64,000 bases of DNA from Chrysomallon squamiferum (Eukaryota > Mollusca > Gastropoda > Neomphalida > Peltospiridae). The DNA is taken from positions 6,007,832 to 6,071,831 of the forward strand of contig CM022675.1 of NCBI GenBank assembly GCA_012295275.1. The letters run 5' to 3'. Position 1 is the first letter of the stretch; the number at the start of each line of letters is the position of its first letter. A program made the position numbers and the translations under genes. Below the pieces are notes generated by a model. It made no database searches. It was not told where the DNA came from and saw only the letters and a program-made list of their open reading frames with translations. Below, in pieces: positions 12,573 through 23,757 of this stretch.

Positions 12573-13203
12573 CTAATAAATAACACTTTATTTCCTTGGA
12601 AGGTAGTTTACTATCTTGATGAGCTGGTCTAAACAGACAAAATTATTAATTCTTATTTGACAATGCAGATTTTTCAATCGTTTATTTAATGTCAAACAGT
12701 TCTACTCGGAAAAAAGACAAAGCTATTATTCATTTCTGTTGAGTTTACTTCCACTTTAAAGTACATGCTGACAATTTTATGGTTATAACACCACAGTGAG
12801 AAATAAAGAATTAGTTTTATCTCTAAATGTACACACTTTTCTGATTTATGTTCATAATAAATTATCATTTCAATAAGTTATATGTCCTTTTTTAACACAT
12901 GAAAACTGTAAAACAAAACACACACTAATTACTGTTTGCTTACAATCATCACCACTTTAATAATTTTTTTTTTATTTACTTTGTTTATTTTAATACTGTA
13001 AAGTTGTTTTTATTCTAAGCATCTCCAAAACTGATTAGTTAGCAAACACTATTAAATTTATTTTTAAATATAGTTATATTTAATAATAACAGATTTCATC
13101 AATACTATATATATACTCTTGTTGTTCCATGTATAGATACAAAACATTTTTCGAAATTGTTTGTAAGCTGTGGATTTAAGTAAGTTTATTCACCATTTTA
13201 CAG

Positions 13204-13374
13204 ATCCCACCAGAACACAGTTATGGACAAAACCGAATATCAGCACAGTTCAGACTCACCATTTTACAGGAAGGCAGTTAGGGACAAAATCAAATGTAAA
13301 TACCACGAAAGTTCAGAACCAGGAGGCCCAATCTCATAAAAAAAATGTTGTGCAAGAAAATAAAGTTAAAGCTA
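13204..13374 (+). CDS. Gene A T2 cassette exon 6, fused form
   Basis: 171 nt, phase 1-1, open. DPTRTQLWTKPNISTVQTHH continues through FTGRQLGTKSNVNTTKVQ to VVQENKVKA. The sequence CCATTTTACAG remains inside the exon as a usable-looking internal acceptor that would also give a phase-1 exon. Confidence 0.7.
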
Positions 13375-14020
13375 GTAAGTTAAAAACTGAAAGTCTCTTT
13401 TCTGTCAGACTCTGAGATCTGAACATACACATATCTGCACACACATACACAGACACACACACACGCTCACACACACACACACTCACGTACACAGATTTGT
13501 GTCTAAAAGATCATTAAACCATTTAAAAGTTTGTTTTTATCATATTTTTAATTGTATGTGTACCTCGGTGTATTTGATATATTACCAGTAAATTTTGAAA
13601 TATTGCACAAAGTATCATTATTATGTCCTGTAAATATTGAAATACTATACAAAATATCATTATTGTCTCCAGTAAATATTGAAATACTATACAGAGTATT
13701 ATTTTTGCCTCCTTCAAATATTGAAATACTATACAAAGTATCATTATTATGTCCAGTAAATTTTTAAATACTGCACAAAGTATCAGTATTATCACCTGTA
13801 AATATTGAAATGCTATGCAAAGTATACATGGTACAAAAACAATAATAACCATGACATTCATTTCAGTAATTCTAGCAGTAATCCTTGTAAACTGAATCCT
13901 AAAAGCTCTTTTATGACTTCTTGTTATTATGTTGCTTTTAAATATAGGCATAGAACCAAATGTAATAACAGGAATCTATAAGGCGAACATTTCTATTAAA
14001 ACTGATACTTTACTGTTCAT

Positions 14021-14171
14021 CAAATATGGATGATTAAAAACAGGATTCAGAAGAGAATTCTGAAACTGCAGATTTTTTTTTTGACTGGCAGCACCACAAT
14101 TGTATTTACCTCTAACTCAGATACTGTACACCATTTACAGCCACAAGGGTCAAGTATCAAATCCCGTGAAG
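14021..14171 (+). pseudogene. Degenerate T1 exon (stop, frameshift and lost splice sites)
   Basis: As at 7882 and 9450 but with an additional T in a T-run (151 bp) and ATGGATGAT before the TAA. Confidence 0.8.
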
Positions 14172-14373
14172 TTGATATTTTGATGGGCAGGTCTAAAGGG
14201 ACAAAATTATTACTTATATATGTAATAATGAAGATTTTCAATATATTGTTTATTCCCAAATAGTTCTACTGTGAGAAAAGACAAAATTATTATATATTTC
14301 TGTTACAATTAAAATGTGTGGTGACAATCTTATGATTATAACGCTATTGGAGGAAATAGAGAATTAGTTTGAT

Positions 14374-14376
<3 letters not shown>

Positions 14377-14428
<52 letters not shown>

Positions 14429-14439
14429 TACACACACAC
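14377..14439. repeat. (CA)n microsatellite in gene A intron
   Basis: CA run interrupted by TACATA near 14424; paralogous to 9805-9865. Confidence 0.95.
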
Positions 14440-14805
14440 TTTATGTGATATATATTGATAATAAATAAACGGTTCAAAAATTTAAATGTCTTGTTTCTTT
14501 GACACATGAAAACTGTAAAACAAAACGTACACTAATTACTGTTTGATTACAATCATGACTACTTTAATTGTTTTTCTATTTACTTTGTTTATTTTAATAC
14601 TGTAAAGAACTACTTATTTGTTAGCACCTCGAAAATTAATCAGTTAACAAACAATATTGAACATATTTTTAATACAGTTATATCTAATAATAACAACTTT
14701 TATTAATAACGTATGGTGGCATTGTTTTATATGTAGATACATTTTTTTACTTTAGAAATCATATCTAATCTGTGCATTTAAGTAAGGTAATTTATGATTT
14801 TACAG

Positions 14806-14913
14806 ATTCCGCAAGAAGACAGTTGGTGACAAAACCGAATGTCAGCACAGATCAGAATCACCAGGCCTCTTCTCGTAAGAAGAATGTTGTGTCAGGAAAG
14901 CCAGTTAAAACTT
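14806..14913 (+). CDS. Gene A T2 cassette exon 7
   Basis: 108 nt, phase 1-1; DSARRQLVTKPNVSTDQNHQ, ending KNVVSGKPVKT. A duplicate of 10233-10340 at an offset of about 4.57 kb. Confidence 0.7.
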
Positions 14914-15442
14914 GTAAGTTAAAAACTGAAAGTTTTCTTTTCTATCAGACTTTGTGATCTGAAGAACAGACAGACACACACACACACATTTCTCACATTA
15001 TTATACCACTTAAAAGTTCATCATCATATTCTTAATTGTGTGCACACGTCAATGTTTTTAATAGATTAACAATAAATATTGAAATAGAAGACAAAGTATC
15101 ATTATTATCTGTAGTAAATATTGAAATACTACACAAAGTATCATTATTATCTCCTGTTAACATTGAAATACTGCATAAAGTATCATTATTATCGCTAATA
15201 AATATTGAAATAAAATCTAAAGTATACATAAAACAACAACATCAACAATTGCAGTCGTTTCGCTAATAGTGGCAATAATTACAGTAAAATCAATCATAAA
15301 TGTTACAAGTTTGCTCTTTTATGACTAACTTTTAATTTATTGTTATTATTATGTTACTGTTAAACATATAGATAGAACCAAATGTAACAATAATGATCTA
15401 TAAGGCTAAGATTTGTATTAAAACTGATTTTTTATTTTTCAG

Positions 15443-15592
15443 TCAATGTGGATGATGAAAAAGAACATACAGAAGTCAGCTCTAAAACCACAGATGTTTC
15501 TTTGACTGACCACGTCACAGCTGCATCCACTTCTAATTCAGATACAGAACAGAATTCACAGCCACAGGTGTCAAGAATCACATCTTCCGAAG
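15443..15592 (+). CDS. Gene A T1 cassette exon 4
   Basis: 150 nt, phase 1-1; NVDDEKEHTEVSSKTTDVS, ending SRITSSEG. A duplicate of 10873-11022. Confidence 0.7.
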
Positions 15593-16185
15593 GTAATTAA
15601 TAACACAGTAGTTTTCTACAATGCACTTCACTATTTTGATGGCGAGTTCTAAACAGACAAAATTATTATTTATATATGTAACAACCTATGTTTTCAATAT
15701 ATTATTTAGTTTCAAACAGTTCTAATCTGACAAAAGACAAAGATATTATTTATTTCTGTTGCTTTGACTTTAAAGTATATGCTGACAATTGTTTCGTTAT
15801 AGCACTTTTGGAGGAAATAAAGAATTTCATTCATCTGTACACACGCACGTCACAGTTTTCACATCTACATCGATAATAAATTAACAATTCAAAAAGTGCT
15901 ATTTACTATTTGTTTGACACATGAAACAGTAAAATAAAACATACACTAATTACTGTTTGATTGCAATCATGACGACTGTGTTCTTGTATGTACTTTGTCT
16001 TTTTTAATACTCTAAAGTAATACTTATTTCTTAGCGGGCGACAAATAGTCAGTTAACAATATAAAACACTTTCTAAATATAGTTATATCTGGCAATAACA
16101 TCTTTTATTAATGCTATATGTTGCCATTGTTCTGTGTATAGATAAAAACATTTTCGTAAAATCCTCTTCATTTACCATTTTCCAG

Positions 16186-16299
16186 ATTCGATAAGAAGGC
16201 AGTTAGGGACAAAATCAAATGTAAATACCACGAAAGTTCAGAACCAGGAGGCCCAATCTCACAATAAGAATGTTGTGGACGGAACTAAAGTTAAAACTA
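16186..16299 (+). CDS. Gene A T2 cassette exon 8
   Basis: 114 nt, phase 1-1; DSIRRQLGTKSNVNTTKVQ, ending NKNVVDGTKVKT. Confidence 0.7.
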
Positions 16300-16834
16300 G
16301 TAAGTTAAAAACTGAACATTTTCTTTTCCATCAGACACTTAGATCTGAAAACAAACAGACATAAACACACACAAACACACACACATACACACAAAGACAC
16401 ACAGACATGCATACATTCCTCACTAACAGATTATTAAAGCATTTAAAGGTTTTCAATTATATTTTTGGTGTGCATACCTCGGTGTTTTTGATACATTACC
16501 AGTAAATATTGAAATACTAAAGAAGGTATCATTATGATCTCTAGTAAACGTTGAAATACTACTCTAAATACTACTATTATCTATTGTAAATATTGAAATA
16601 CTCTGCATAATATACTCAAAACAACAAGAACAACAACAAGAACTATGCCATCATTTTGGTAATAGTAGGAGTAATTATAGTAAAATCAATCATAAATGTC
16701 ACAAGTATGATCTTTTATGAGAAACTTTTGATATTTTCGCATTATATTGCTTTTAAACATATCGATAGAACCAAATGTAAAAATAACAATCTACCGTCTA
16801 AGATTTGTAGTAAAACTGATAGTTTACAATTTAC

Positions 16835-16984
16835 CATATATGGATGATGAAAAAGAGGATTCAGAAGTCAATTCTTAAACTGTAGCACTTTCTTTGACTG
16901 GCAGCACCACAGATATATTTACCTCTAACTCGGATACGGTGCACCAGTCACATCCACAAATGTCAAGTATCACATCCTATGAAG
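16835..16984 (+). pseudogene. Degenerate T1 exon (stop and lost splice sites)
   Basis: Acceptor AG is AC, an in-frame TAA follows SEVNS, and the donor is GAAGTTAGTT. Confidence 0.8.
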
Positions 16985-17546
16985 TTAGTTAATAATAACA
17001 CATTATTTCTTTGGAATGAAGTTTACTGTTTTGATGGGCTGGTCTAAAGAAACAAAATTGTTAATTGTTATCTAACAATGAAGATTTTCAATAGATTATG
17101 TAATGTCAAATAGTTCTACTCGGAAAAAAGACAAAGTTATTATTCATTTCTGTTGCTTTTACTTTCACTTTAAAGTGTATGCCGACAATTTTATGGTTAT
17201 AAAACTACAGTGAGAAATAAAGAATTAGTTTTATCTCTAAATGCACACACTTTTCTGATTTATATTGATAATAAATTATCAATTGAAAAAGTTATATGTA
17301 CTTTTTAGATTCATGAAAACTGTAAAACAAAACACACACTAATTACTGTTTGCTTACAATCATGACGACTGTAATAATTTTTTTATTTACATTGTTTATT
17401 TGAAACATTTTTTAATATAGTTATATGTAATAATAACAGATTTCATAAATACTGTATACAGCTGTTGTTCCATATATACCAAAGAAACATTTTTGGAAAT
17501 TGTTTGTAAGGTGTGGATTTAAGTAAATTTATTCACCATTTTACAG

Positions 17547-17642
17547 ATCCCACAAGAACACAGTTAGTAAGAAAACCGAATATCAGCACAGTTCAGACTC
17601 ATCGAACCCAATCTCATAAGAAAAATGTTGTGCAAGGAGCTA
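17547..17642 (+). CDS. Gene A T2 cassette exon 9, short form
   Basis: 96 nt, phase 1-1; DPTRTQLVRKPNISTVQTHR, then TQSHKKNVVQGA. The middle of the fused form is missing: the first T2 start joins directly to the QSHKKNVV end. Confidence 0.7.
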
Positions 17643-18107
17643 GTAAGTTAATAATTGAATTTTTTTTTTATATCAGACTCTGAGATCTGAACACACACAT
17701 CACACACAGACATACACACAAGACGCACACACAGTTCTGACTAAAAGATTATTAAACCACTTAAAATTTGTTCATCATATTTTTGATTGTGTGCGTACCT
17801 CGGTGTATTTGAAATATTGCACAAATCTACTATATATATTGAAATACTATACAAAGTATATACACAGAACAACGACAACAACAACAATGGCAGTCATTTT
17901 GGTAATAGTAGGAGTAATTATAGAGAAGTCAAACATAGATGTTGGAAGTTTACTCTTTTATGACTTTTAATTTTTGTTTTTGTTATTATGTTATCAATAA
18001 TTTTTTGTTGTTATAATGGTACCTTTAAATATATCGACAGAACCAAATGTAACAATAAAAATCTATAAGGCTAAGACTTGTGTTAAAACTGATATTTTAC
18101 TGTTCAG

Positions 18108-18248
18108 TAAATACTGCTGATGAAAAAGAAGATTCAAAAGTCAGTTCTAAAACCAGAGCTGTTTCTTTCTCTGGGAACAAACTTTCTTCTAGCGCTGATA
18201 CTGTACACCATTCACAGCCACAAATGTCAAGTATCACAACTTGTGAAG
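18108..18248 (+). CDS. Gene A T1 cassette exon 5
   Basis: 141 nt, phase 1-1; NTADEKEDSKVSSKTRAVS, ending MSSITTCEG. It lacks three codons of the 150-nt form. Confidence 0.7.
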
Positions 18249-18840
18249 GTAATTAATAACACAGTCGTTTTCTACAATGTACTTTTCTATTTTGATGGGC
18301 AGTTCTAAACAGACAAAATTATTATTTATATATTTAGCAATGTATATTTTCAATATATCATTTAGTTTGAAACAGTTCTTCTAAGACAAAAGACAAATTT
18401 GTTATTTATTTCTGTTGCTTTTACTTTCACTTTCAAGTGTATGCTGAAAACGTTGTGTTTGTAACGCTATTGGAAGAAATAAAGAATTAGTTTGATCTGT
18501 ACACACACAGTTTTCTGATTTACATTGATAATAAATTAACAATTCAAAAAGTGTTATTTCCTATTTGTTTGACACATGAAACTGTAAAATAAAAGATAAA
18601 CAAATTACTGTTTGATTGCAATCATAACGACTGTGTTCTTGCATCTACTTTGTCTTTTGTAATACTCTAAAGTAATACTTATTTCTTAGCGGCGATAAAT
18701 AATCAGTTAACAATATAAAACACTTTTTTTATTATGGTTATATCTGGTAATAACATCTTTTATTAATACTATATGTTGCCATTGTTCTGTGAATAGATAA
18801 AAACATTTTCGTAAAATCCTCTTCATTTACCATTTTCCAG

Positions 18841-18954
18841 ATTCGATAAGAAGGCAGTTAGGGACAAAATCAAATGTAAATACAACGAAAGTTCAAAACC
18901 AGGAGGCCCAATCTCACAATAAGAATGTTGTGCACGGAACTAAAGTTAAAACTA
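18841..18954 (+). CDS. Gene A T2 cassette exon 10
   Basis: 114 nt, phase 1-1; DSIRRQLGTKSNVNTTKVQ, ending NKNVVHGTKVKT. A duplicate of 16186-16299 at an offset of 2655 bp. Confidence 0.7.
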
Positions 18955-19489
18955 GTAAGTTAAAAACTGAACATTTTCTTTTCCATCAGACACTTAGATC
19001 TGAAAACAAACAGACATAAACACACACAAACACACACACATACACACAAAGACACACAGACATGCATACATTCCTCACTAACAGATTATTAAAGCATTTA
19101 AAGGTTTTCAATTATATTTTTGGTGTGCATACCTCGGTGTTTTTGATACATTACCAGTAAATATTGAAATACTAAAGAAGATATGATTATTATCTCTAGT
19201 AAACGTTGAAATACTACACTAAATACTACTATTATCTATTGTAAATATTGAAATACTCTGCATAGTATACTCAAAACAACAAGAACAACAACAACAACTA
19301 TGCCAACATTTTAGTAATGGTAGCAGTAATTACAGTAAAATCAATCATAAATATCAGAAGTGTGATCTTTTATGAGAAACTTTTGATATTTTCCCATTTT
19401 GTTGCTTTTAAACATATCGATAGAACCAAATGTAAAAATAGCAATCTACCGTCTAAGATTTGTAGTAAAACTGATAGTTTACAATTTAC

Positions 19490-19639
19490 CATATATGGAT
19501 GATGAAGAAGAGGATTCAGAAGTCAATTCTGAAACTGTAGCACTTTCTTTGACTGGCAGCACCACAGATATATTTACCTCTAACTCAGATACGGTGCACC
19601 AGTCACAGCCACAAATGTCAAGTATCACATCCTATGAAG
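19490..19639 (+). pseudogene. Degenerate T1 exon with open frame but lost splice sites
   Basis: Encodes DDEEEDSEVNSETVALS without internal stop, but the acceptor is AC and the donor GAAGTTAGTT. A duplicate of 16835 in which the stop is absent, so the stop at 16835 arose later or was repaired here. Confidence 0.75.
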
Positions 19640-20198
19640 TTAGTTAATAACACATTATTTCTTTGGAATGAAGTTTACTGTTTTGATGTGCTGGTCTAAA
19701 GAAACAAAATTGTTAATTGTTATCTAACAATGAAGATTTTCAATAGATTATTTAATGTCAAATAGTTCTACTCGGAAAAAATACAAAGTTATTATTCATT
19801 TCTGTTGCTTTTATTTTCACTTTAAAGTGTATGCCGACAATTTTATGGTTATAAAACTACAGTGAGAAATAAAGAATTAGTTTTATCTCTAAATGCACAC
19901 ACTTTTCTGATTTATATTGATAATAAATTATCAATTGAAAAAGTTATATGTACTTTTTAGATTCATGAAAACTGTAAAACAAAACACACACTAATTACTG
20001 TTTGCTTACAATCATCAACACTGTAATACTTTTTTTGATTTACATTGTATATTTGAAACATTTTTTAATATAGCTATATTAATAATAACAGATTTCATAA
20101 ATACTGTATACAGCTGTTGCTCCATATATACCAAAGAAACATTTTTGGAAATTGTTTGTAAGGTGTAGATTTAAGTAAATTTATTCACCATTTTACAG

Positions 20199-20294
20199 AT
20201 CCCACAAGAACACAGTTAGTAAGAAAACCGAATATCAGCACAGTTCAGACTCAACGAACCCAATCTCATAAGAAAAATGTTGTGCAAGGAGCTA
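20199..20294 (+). CDS. Gene A T2 cassette exon 11, short form
   Basis: 96 nt, phase 1-1; DPTRTQLVRKPNISTVQTQR, then TQSHKKNVVQGA. A duplicate of 17547-17642. Confidence 0.7.
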
Positions 20295-20806
20295 GTAAGT
20301 TAATAATTGAATTTTTTTTTTATATCAGACTCTGAGATCTGAACACACACACAGACATACACACACAGACGCACACACACTTCTGACTAAAAGCTTATTA
20401 AAGCACTTAAAATCTGTTCATCATATTTTTAATTGTGAGCGTACCTCGGTGTATTTGAAATATTGCAAAAAGTATCATTATTATCTCCTGTAAATATTGA
20501 AATGCTCTACAATGTTTCATTATTGTTTCCTGTAAATATTGAAAAACTATACAAAGTATATACATAGAACAACGACAACAACAACAATGGCAGTCATTTT
20601 GGTAATAGTAGGAGTAATTATAGTGAAGTCAAACATAGATGTTGGAAGTTTACTCTTTTATGACTTTTAATTTTTTTTTTTTTATTATGTTATCTATAAT
20701 TTTTTATTGTTATAATGGTACCTTTAAATATATCGACAGAACCAAATGTAATAATAAAATTCTATAAGGCCAAGACTTGTGTTAAAACTGATATTTTACT
20801 GTTCAG

Positions 20807-20947
20807 TCAATACTGCTGATGAAAAAGAAGATTCAAAAGTCAGTTCTAAAACCAGAGCTGTTTCTTTCTCTGGGAACAACCTTTCTTCTAGCGCTGATAC
20901 TGTAATCCATTCACAGCCACAAATGTCAAGTATCACAACTTGTGAAG
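20807..20947 (+). CDS. Gene A T1 cassette exon 6
   Basis: 141 nt, phase 1-1; NTADEKEDSKVSSKTRAVS, ending MSSITTCEG. A duplicate of 18108-18248. Confidence 0.7.
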
Positions 20948-21563
20948 GTAATTAATAACACAGTCGTTTTCTACAATGTACTTTTCTATTTTGATGGGCA
21001 GTTCTAAACAGACAAAATTATTATTTATATATTTAACAATGTATATTTTCAATATATCATTTAGTTTGAAACAGTTCTTCTAAGACAAAAGACAAATTTG
21101 TTATTTATTTCTGTTGCTTTTACTTTCACTTTCAAGTGTATGCTGAATACGTTGTGTTTGTAACGCTATTGGAAGAAATAAAGAATTAGTTTGATCTGTA
21201 CACACACACAGTTTTCTGATTTACATTGATAATAAATTAACAATTCAAAAGTGTTTTGTCCTCTTTGTTTCACACATGGAAACTGTAAAACAAAACATAC
21301 AGTAATTACAGTTTGATTGCAATCATGACGAAAGTGTTGTATTTACTTTGTCTATTTTAATACTCTAAAGTAATAATTATTTCTTAGCAGCTACAAATTA
21401 TCAGTTAACAATATTAATCATTTTATTTAATATAGTTACATCTAATAATGACATATTTTATTAATAACGTATGGTGCCACTGTTCTGTATATAGATAAAA
21501 ACATTTTTGATACATTCTGCTTGTAAGCTGACAATTTTGTTAACTTCATTTACCATTTTACAG

Positions 21564-21677
21564 ATCCCACAAGAAGGCAGTTAGCAACAAAATCAAATGA
21601 AAATTCCAGGACAGCTCGTAACCATGAGGCTCAATCTCATGAAAAAAATGTTGTGGTCCGAGATGGAGTTAAAACTA
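21564..21677 (+). CDS. Gene A T2 cassette exon 12
   Basis: 114 nt, phase 1-1; DPTRRQLATKSNENSRTARN, ending KNVVVRDGVKT. The most diverged T2 copy and the one nearest the NTPase. Confidence 0.7.
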
Positions 21678-22390
21678 GTAAGTAAAAAACTGAAAGTTTT
21701 GTTTTCTATCAGAAACTGATATCTGAAAACACACACGCACACACGCATACACACACACATTCGTCACTACAGATTATTAAATCATTTAAAAGTTTTTCAT
21801 CATATTGTTTTTCGTGTGCGTTCCTCCGTGTTTTTAATAGATGACCAGTAAATATTGAAATACTACACAAAGTATCATTATTATGTCCTGTAAATATTGA
21901 AATAACACGCAAATTGTCATTATTATCTCCTGTAAATATTGAAATACTTTAGAAAGTATCATTATTATCTCCAGTACATTTTGTAATACTATGCAAAGTG
22001 TACATAAAACAGCAGCAAGAACAACAATGGTAGTGATTTTGGTAATAGTAGAGGTAACTGTAATAAAGTGAATCACAACTTTTACAAATTTGCTCGTTTA
22101 TGACTACCTTTTAATTTTCTTTTGTTATTGTGTTTCTTTTAAATATATCGATATAAACCAACGTAATAATGACAATCTATAAGGCTAAGATTTCCGTTAT
22201 AACTGGTATTTTACCGTTCATAATTTAATACTGTAAAGTGTTATTTATTGCTGCATCAATAAAAATAATCAGGTAACAAAAAATATTAAAGAGATTTCTT
22301 TAATATAGTTATATTGATTAACAACATATTTTATAAATACTGTATTCTGCCACTTATCTATTATTGATGAACATTTTTTGTTTTTTTCAG

Positions 22391-22489
22391 TTACTTCAAG
22401 AAGTAACTTTAAAAATGTCACAGTTAACAATACATACTATTTTGATAATTGCGGTGAAATTGTGTTTGGAAATGAAGTTAGGAACACTC
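22391..22489 (+). CDS. Gene A single-copy exon with RHIM-like core
   Basis: 99 nt, phase 1-1, acceptor TTTTTTTCAG, donor GTAAGT. It encodes VTSRSNFKNVTVNNTYYFD, then NCGEIVFGNEVRNT. No counterpart is seen in gene B. It may be a diverged T2 exon (same opening TSR/STR and ending). The NN...NCGEIVFGN pattern resembles RHIM-type motifs (I/V-Q-I/V-G-x-x-N) but lacks the central Gln. Confidence 0.6.
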
Positions 22490-23248
22490 GTAAGTTTTCT
22501 TTTCTTTCTAACTTTTGTTAGATAACAGAACGACACAACCCAGTAATCATTAGTACTTTTCTGTCAGACGCAGTGACCTGAAAAGCACACAGATGCATAC
22601 TCACACACAAGTTTATTATTTATGAACTGCACTGTGTTCACATACATTTTCATAGAAAACAAAACAGAGTTATATAAATTTTAAACTCAGTCCAGGACAT
22701 AAACATCTAACTACCTAATCACACACAAATAAATGCATATTAATACACAGAGATGCATTTACATATTTTTCACTTACAGATTATTAATTATTTGAAAATT
22801 ATTCATTATATTTTGAATGGTGTGTTTGTGTATGTGTCTCAGTGCAGCTGTACAATTACCACAAACACTAAACTATACACATGCAGACTGAAGTAGATTA
22901 TCGTCTTAATAAAAGTCATTAATATAATTTATATATTTGTCATTATTATCACATGTTCTTGTTGAAGCACTATATAAAGTATCATTATCATCACAAGTAA
23001 ATATTAAGATATTATACAAACTGTGTAGAACAACAACAGTAACAACAACAATTAGAACAGAATCATAACAATAAATAAATAAATAAATAAATAATATTAT
23101 CAAGAACCAATAGCAGTAACTAAAGCAACATCAATCACAAAATTATAACAATTTTACAAGCTTTTTTTTATGATTAAACTGCAGAGTAATTGAACAGATC
23201 GCTTTTATTAATAATTCCTGTTGACTCATCAAAAACATAAATATTTGG

Positions 23249-23312
23249 CTTTTTTTGTATTATTTCAAAAAAAAGAAAAAGAAGAGCATCCAATATTACA
23301 GGTATTTTATTT
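23249..23312 (+). pseudogene. Decayed duplicate of the microexon
   Basis: TATTTCAAAAAAAAG is followed by AGAAGAGCATCCAATATTAC and AGGTATTT. It matches the microexon region at 23484-23530 (including the upstream CATCAAAAACATAAA / GGTTTTATTT context) but the acceptor AG is lost and the exon is A-rich and altered. Confidence 0.55.
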
Positions 23313-23494
23313 TTCCTCCTGAAGTTTTTAAAAATGTGCATTAATAACACAATAATCATCGTGTTTCTATTGATGTTACAAACCCGTTTTGTTATGACTA
23401 AACTGCAGGAGAATTGTACAGATCACTCTATTAATAATTCCTGTTTATTTATCAGCAATAGAAACTTACTGGTTTTATTTTTATATTATTTCAG

Positions 23495-23527
23495 AAAAGA
23501 CCGATGGAAGAACATCCACTATTAAAG
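23495..23527 (+). CDS. Gene A 33-nt microexon
   Basis: Acceptor ATTTCAG, donor GTAAAA, phase 1-1; reads KTDGRTSTIK. Conserved with gene B at 51907-51939. Confidence 0.75.
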
Positions 23528-23757
23528 GTAAAAACTATTTTCTTTTATAGTTTTGAAGAATGTGCATTAATAACGAAATAATAATTAAACTGCTTTTAAT
23601 TTCATCATTGACGTTTTCATCAATTCTTATTGAATGAATATTATAAACTTCAAATTTGATTCCTACTAAGAAATTATAATATTCATTTTTATATAGTAAA
23701 AACTGTTATAAAACCGTTCATAATAGATTTTAATATTCTTAACTTTTTGCGATACAG

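Larger units (their letters stand above)
3762..23494 (+). repeat. Nested tandem array of T1/T2 exon-intron units
   Basis: Introns are duplicated with the exons. Each T1 is preceded by a conserved stretch (TTTTATGACTAACTTTTAAT ... TATCGATAGAACCAAATGTA ... TATAAGGCTAA) and each T2 by TTTACCATTTTCCAG or TTCACCATTTTACAG. Offsets show blocks: about 5.71-6.19 kb (5165-8031 to 10873-14171), about 4.34-4.57 kb (10233-14171 to 14806-17642), about 2.65-2.70 kb (16186-18248 to 18841-20947) and about 1.6 kb (7017-8031 to 8632-9599). I see no other genes in these introns. Confidence 0.85.

Noticed and set aside
7366..13951. Minus- and plus-strand open frames of the type YSISIFTGDNNDTL or VNIEILYKVS
   Set aside because: Produced by the 42-bp minisatellite (14 codons, no stops by chance); they lie in introns.
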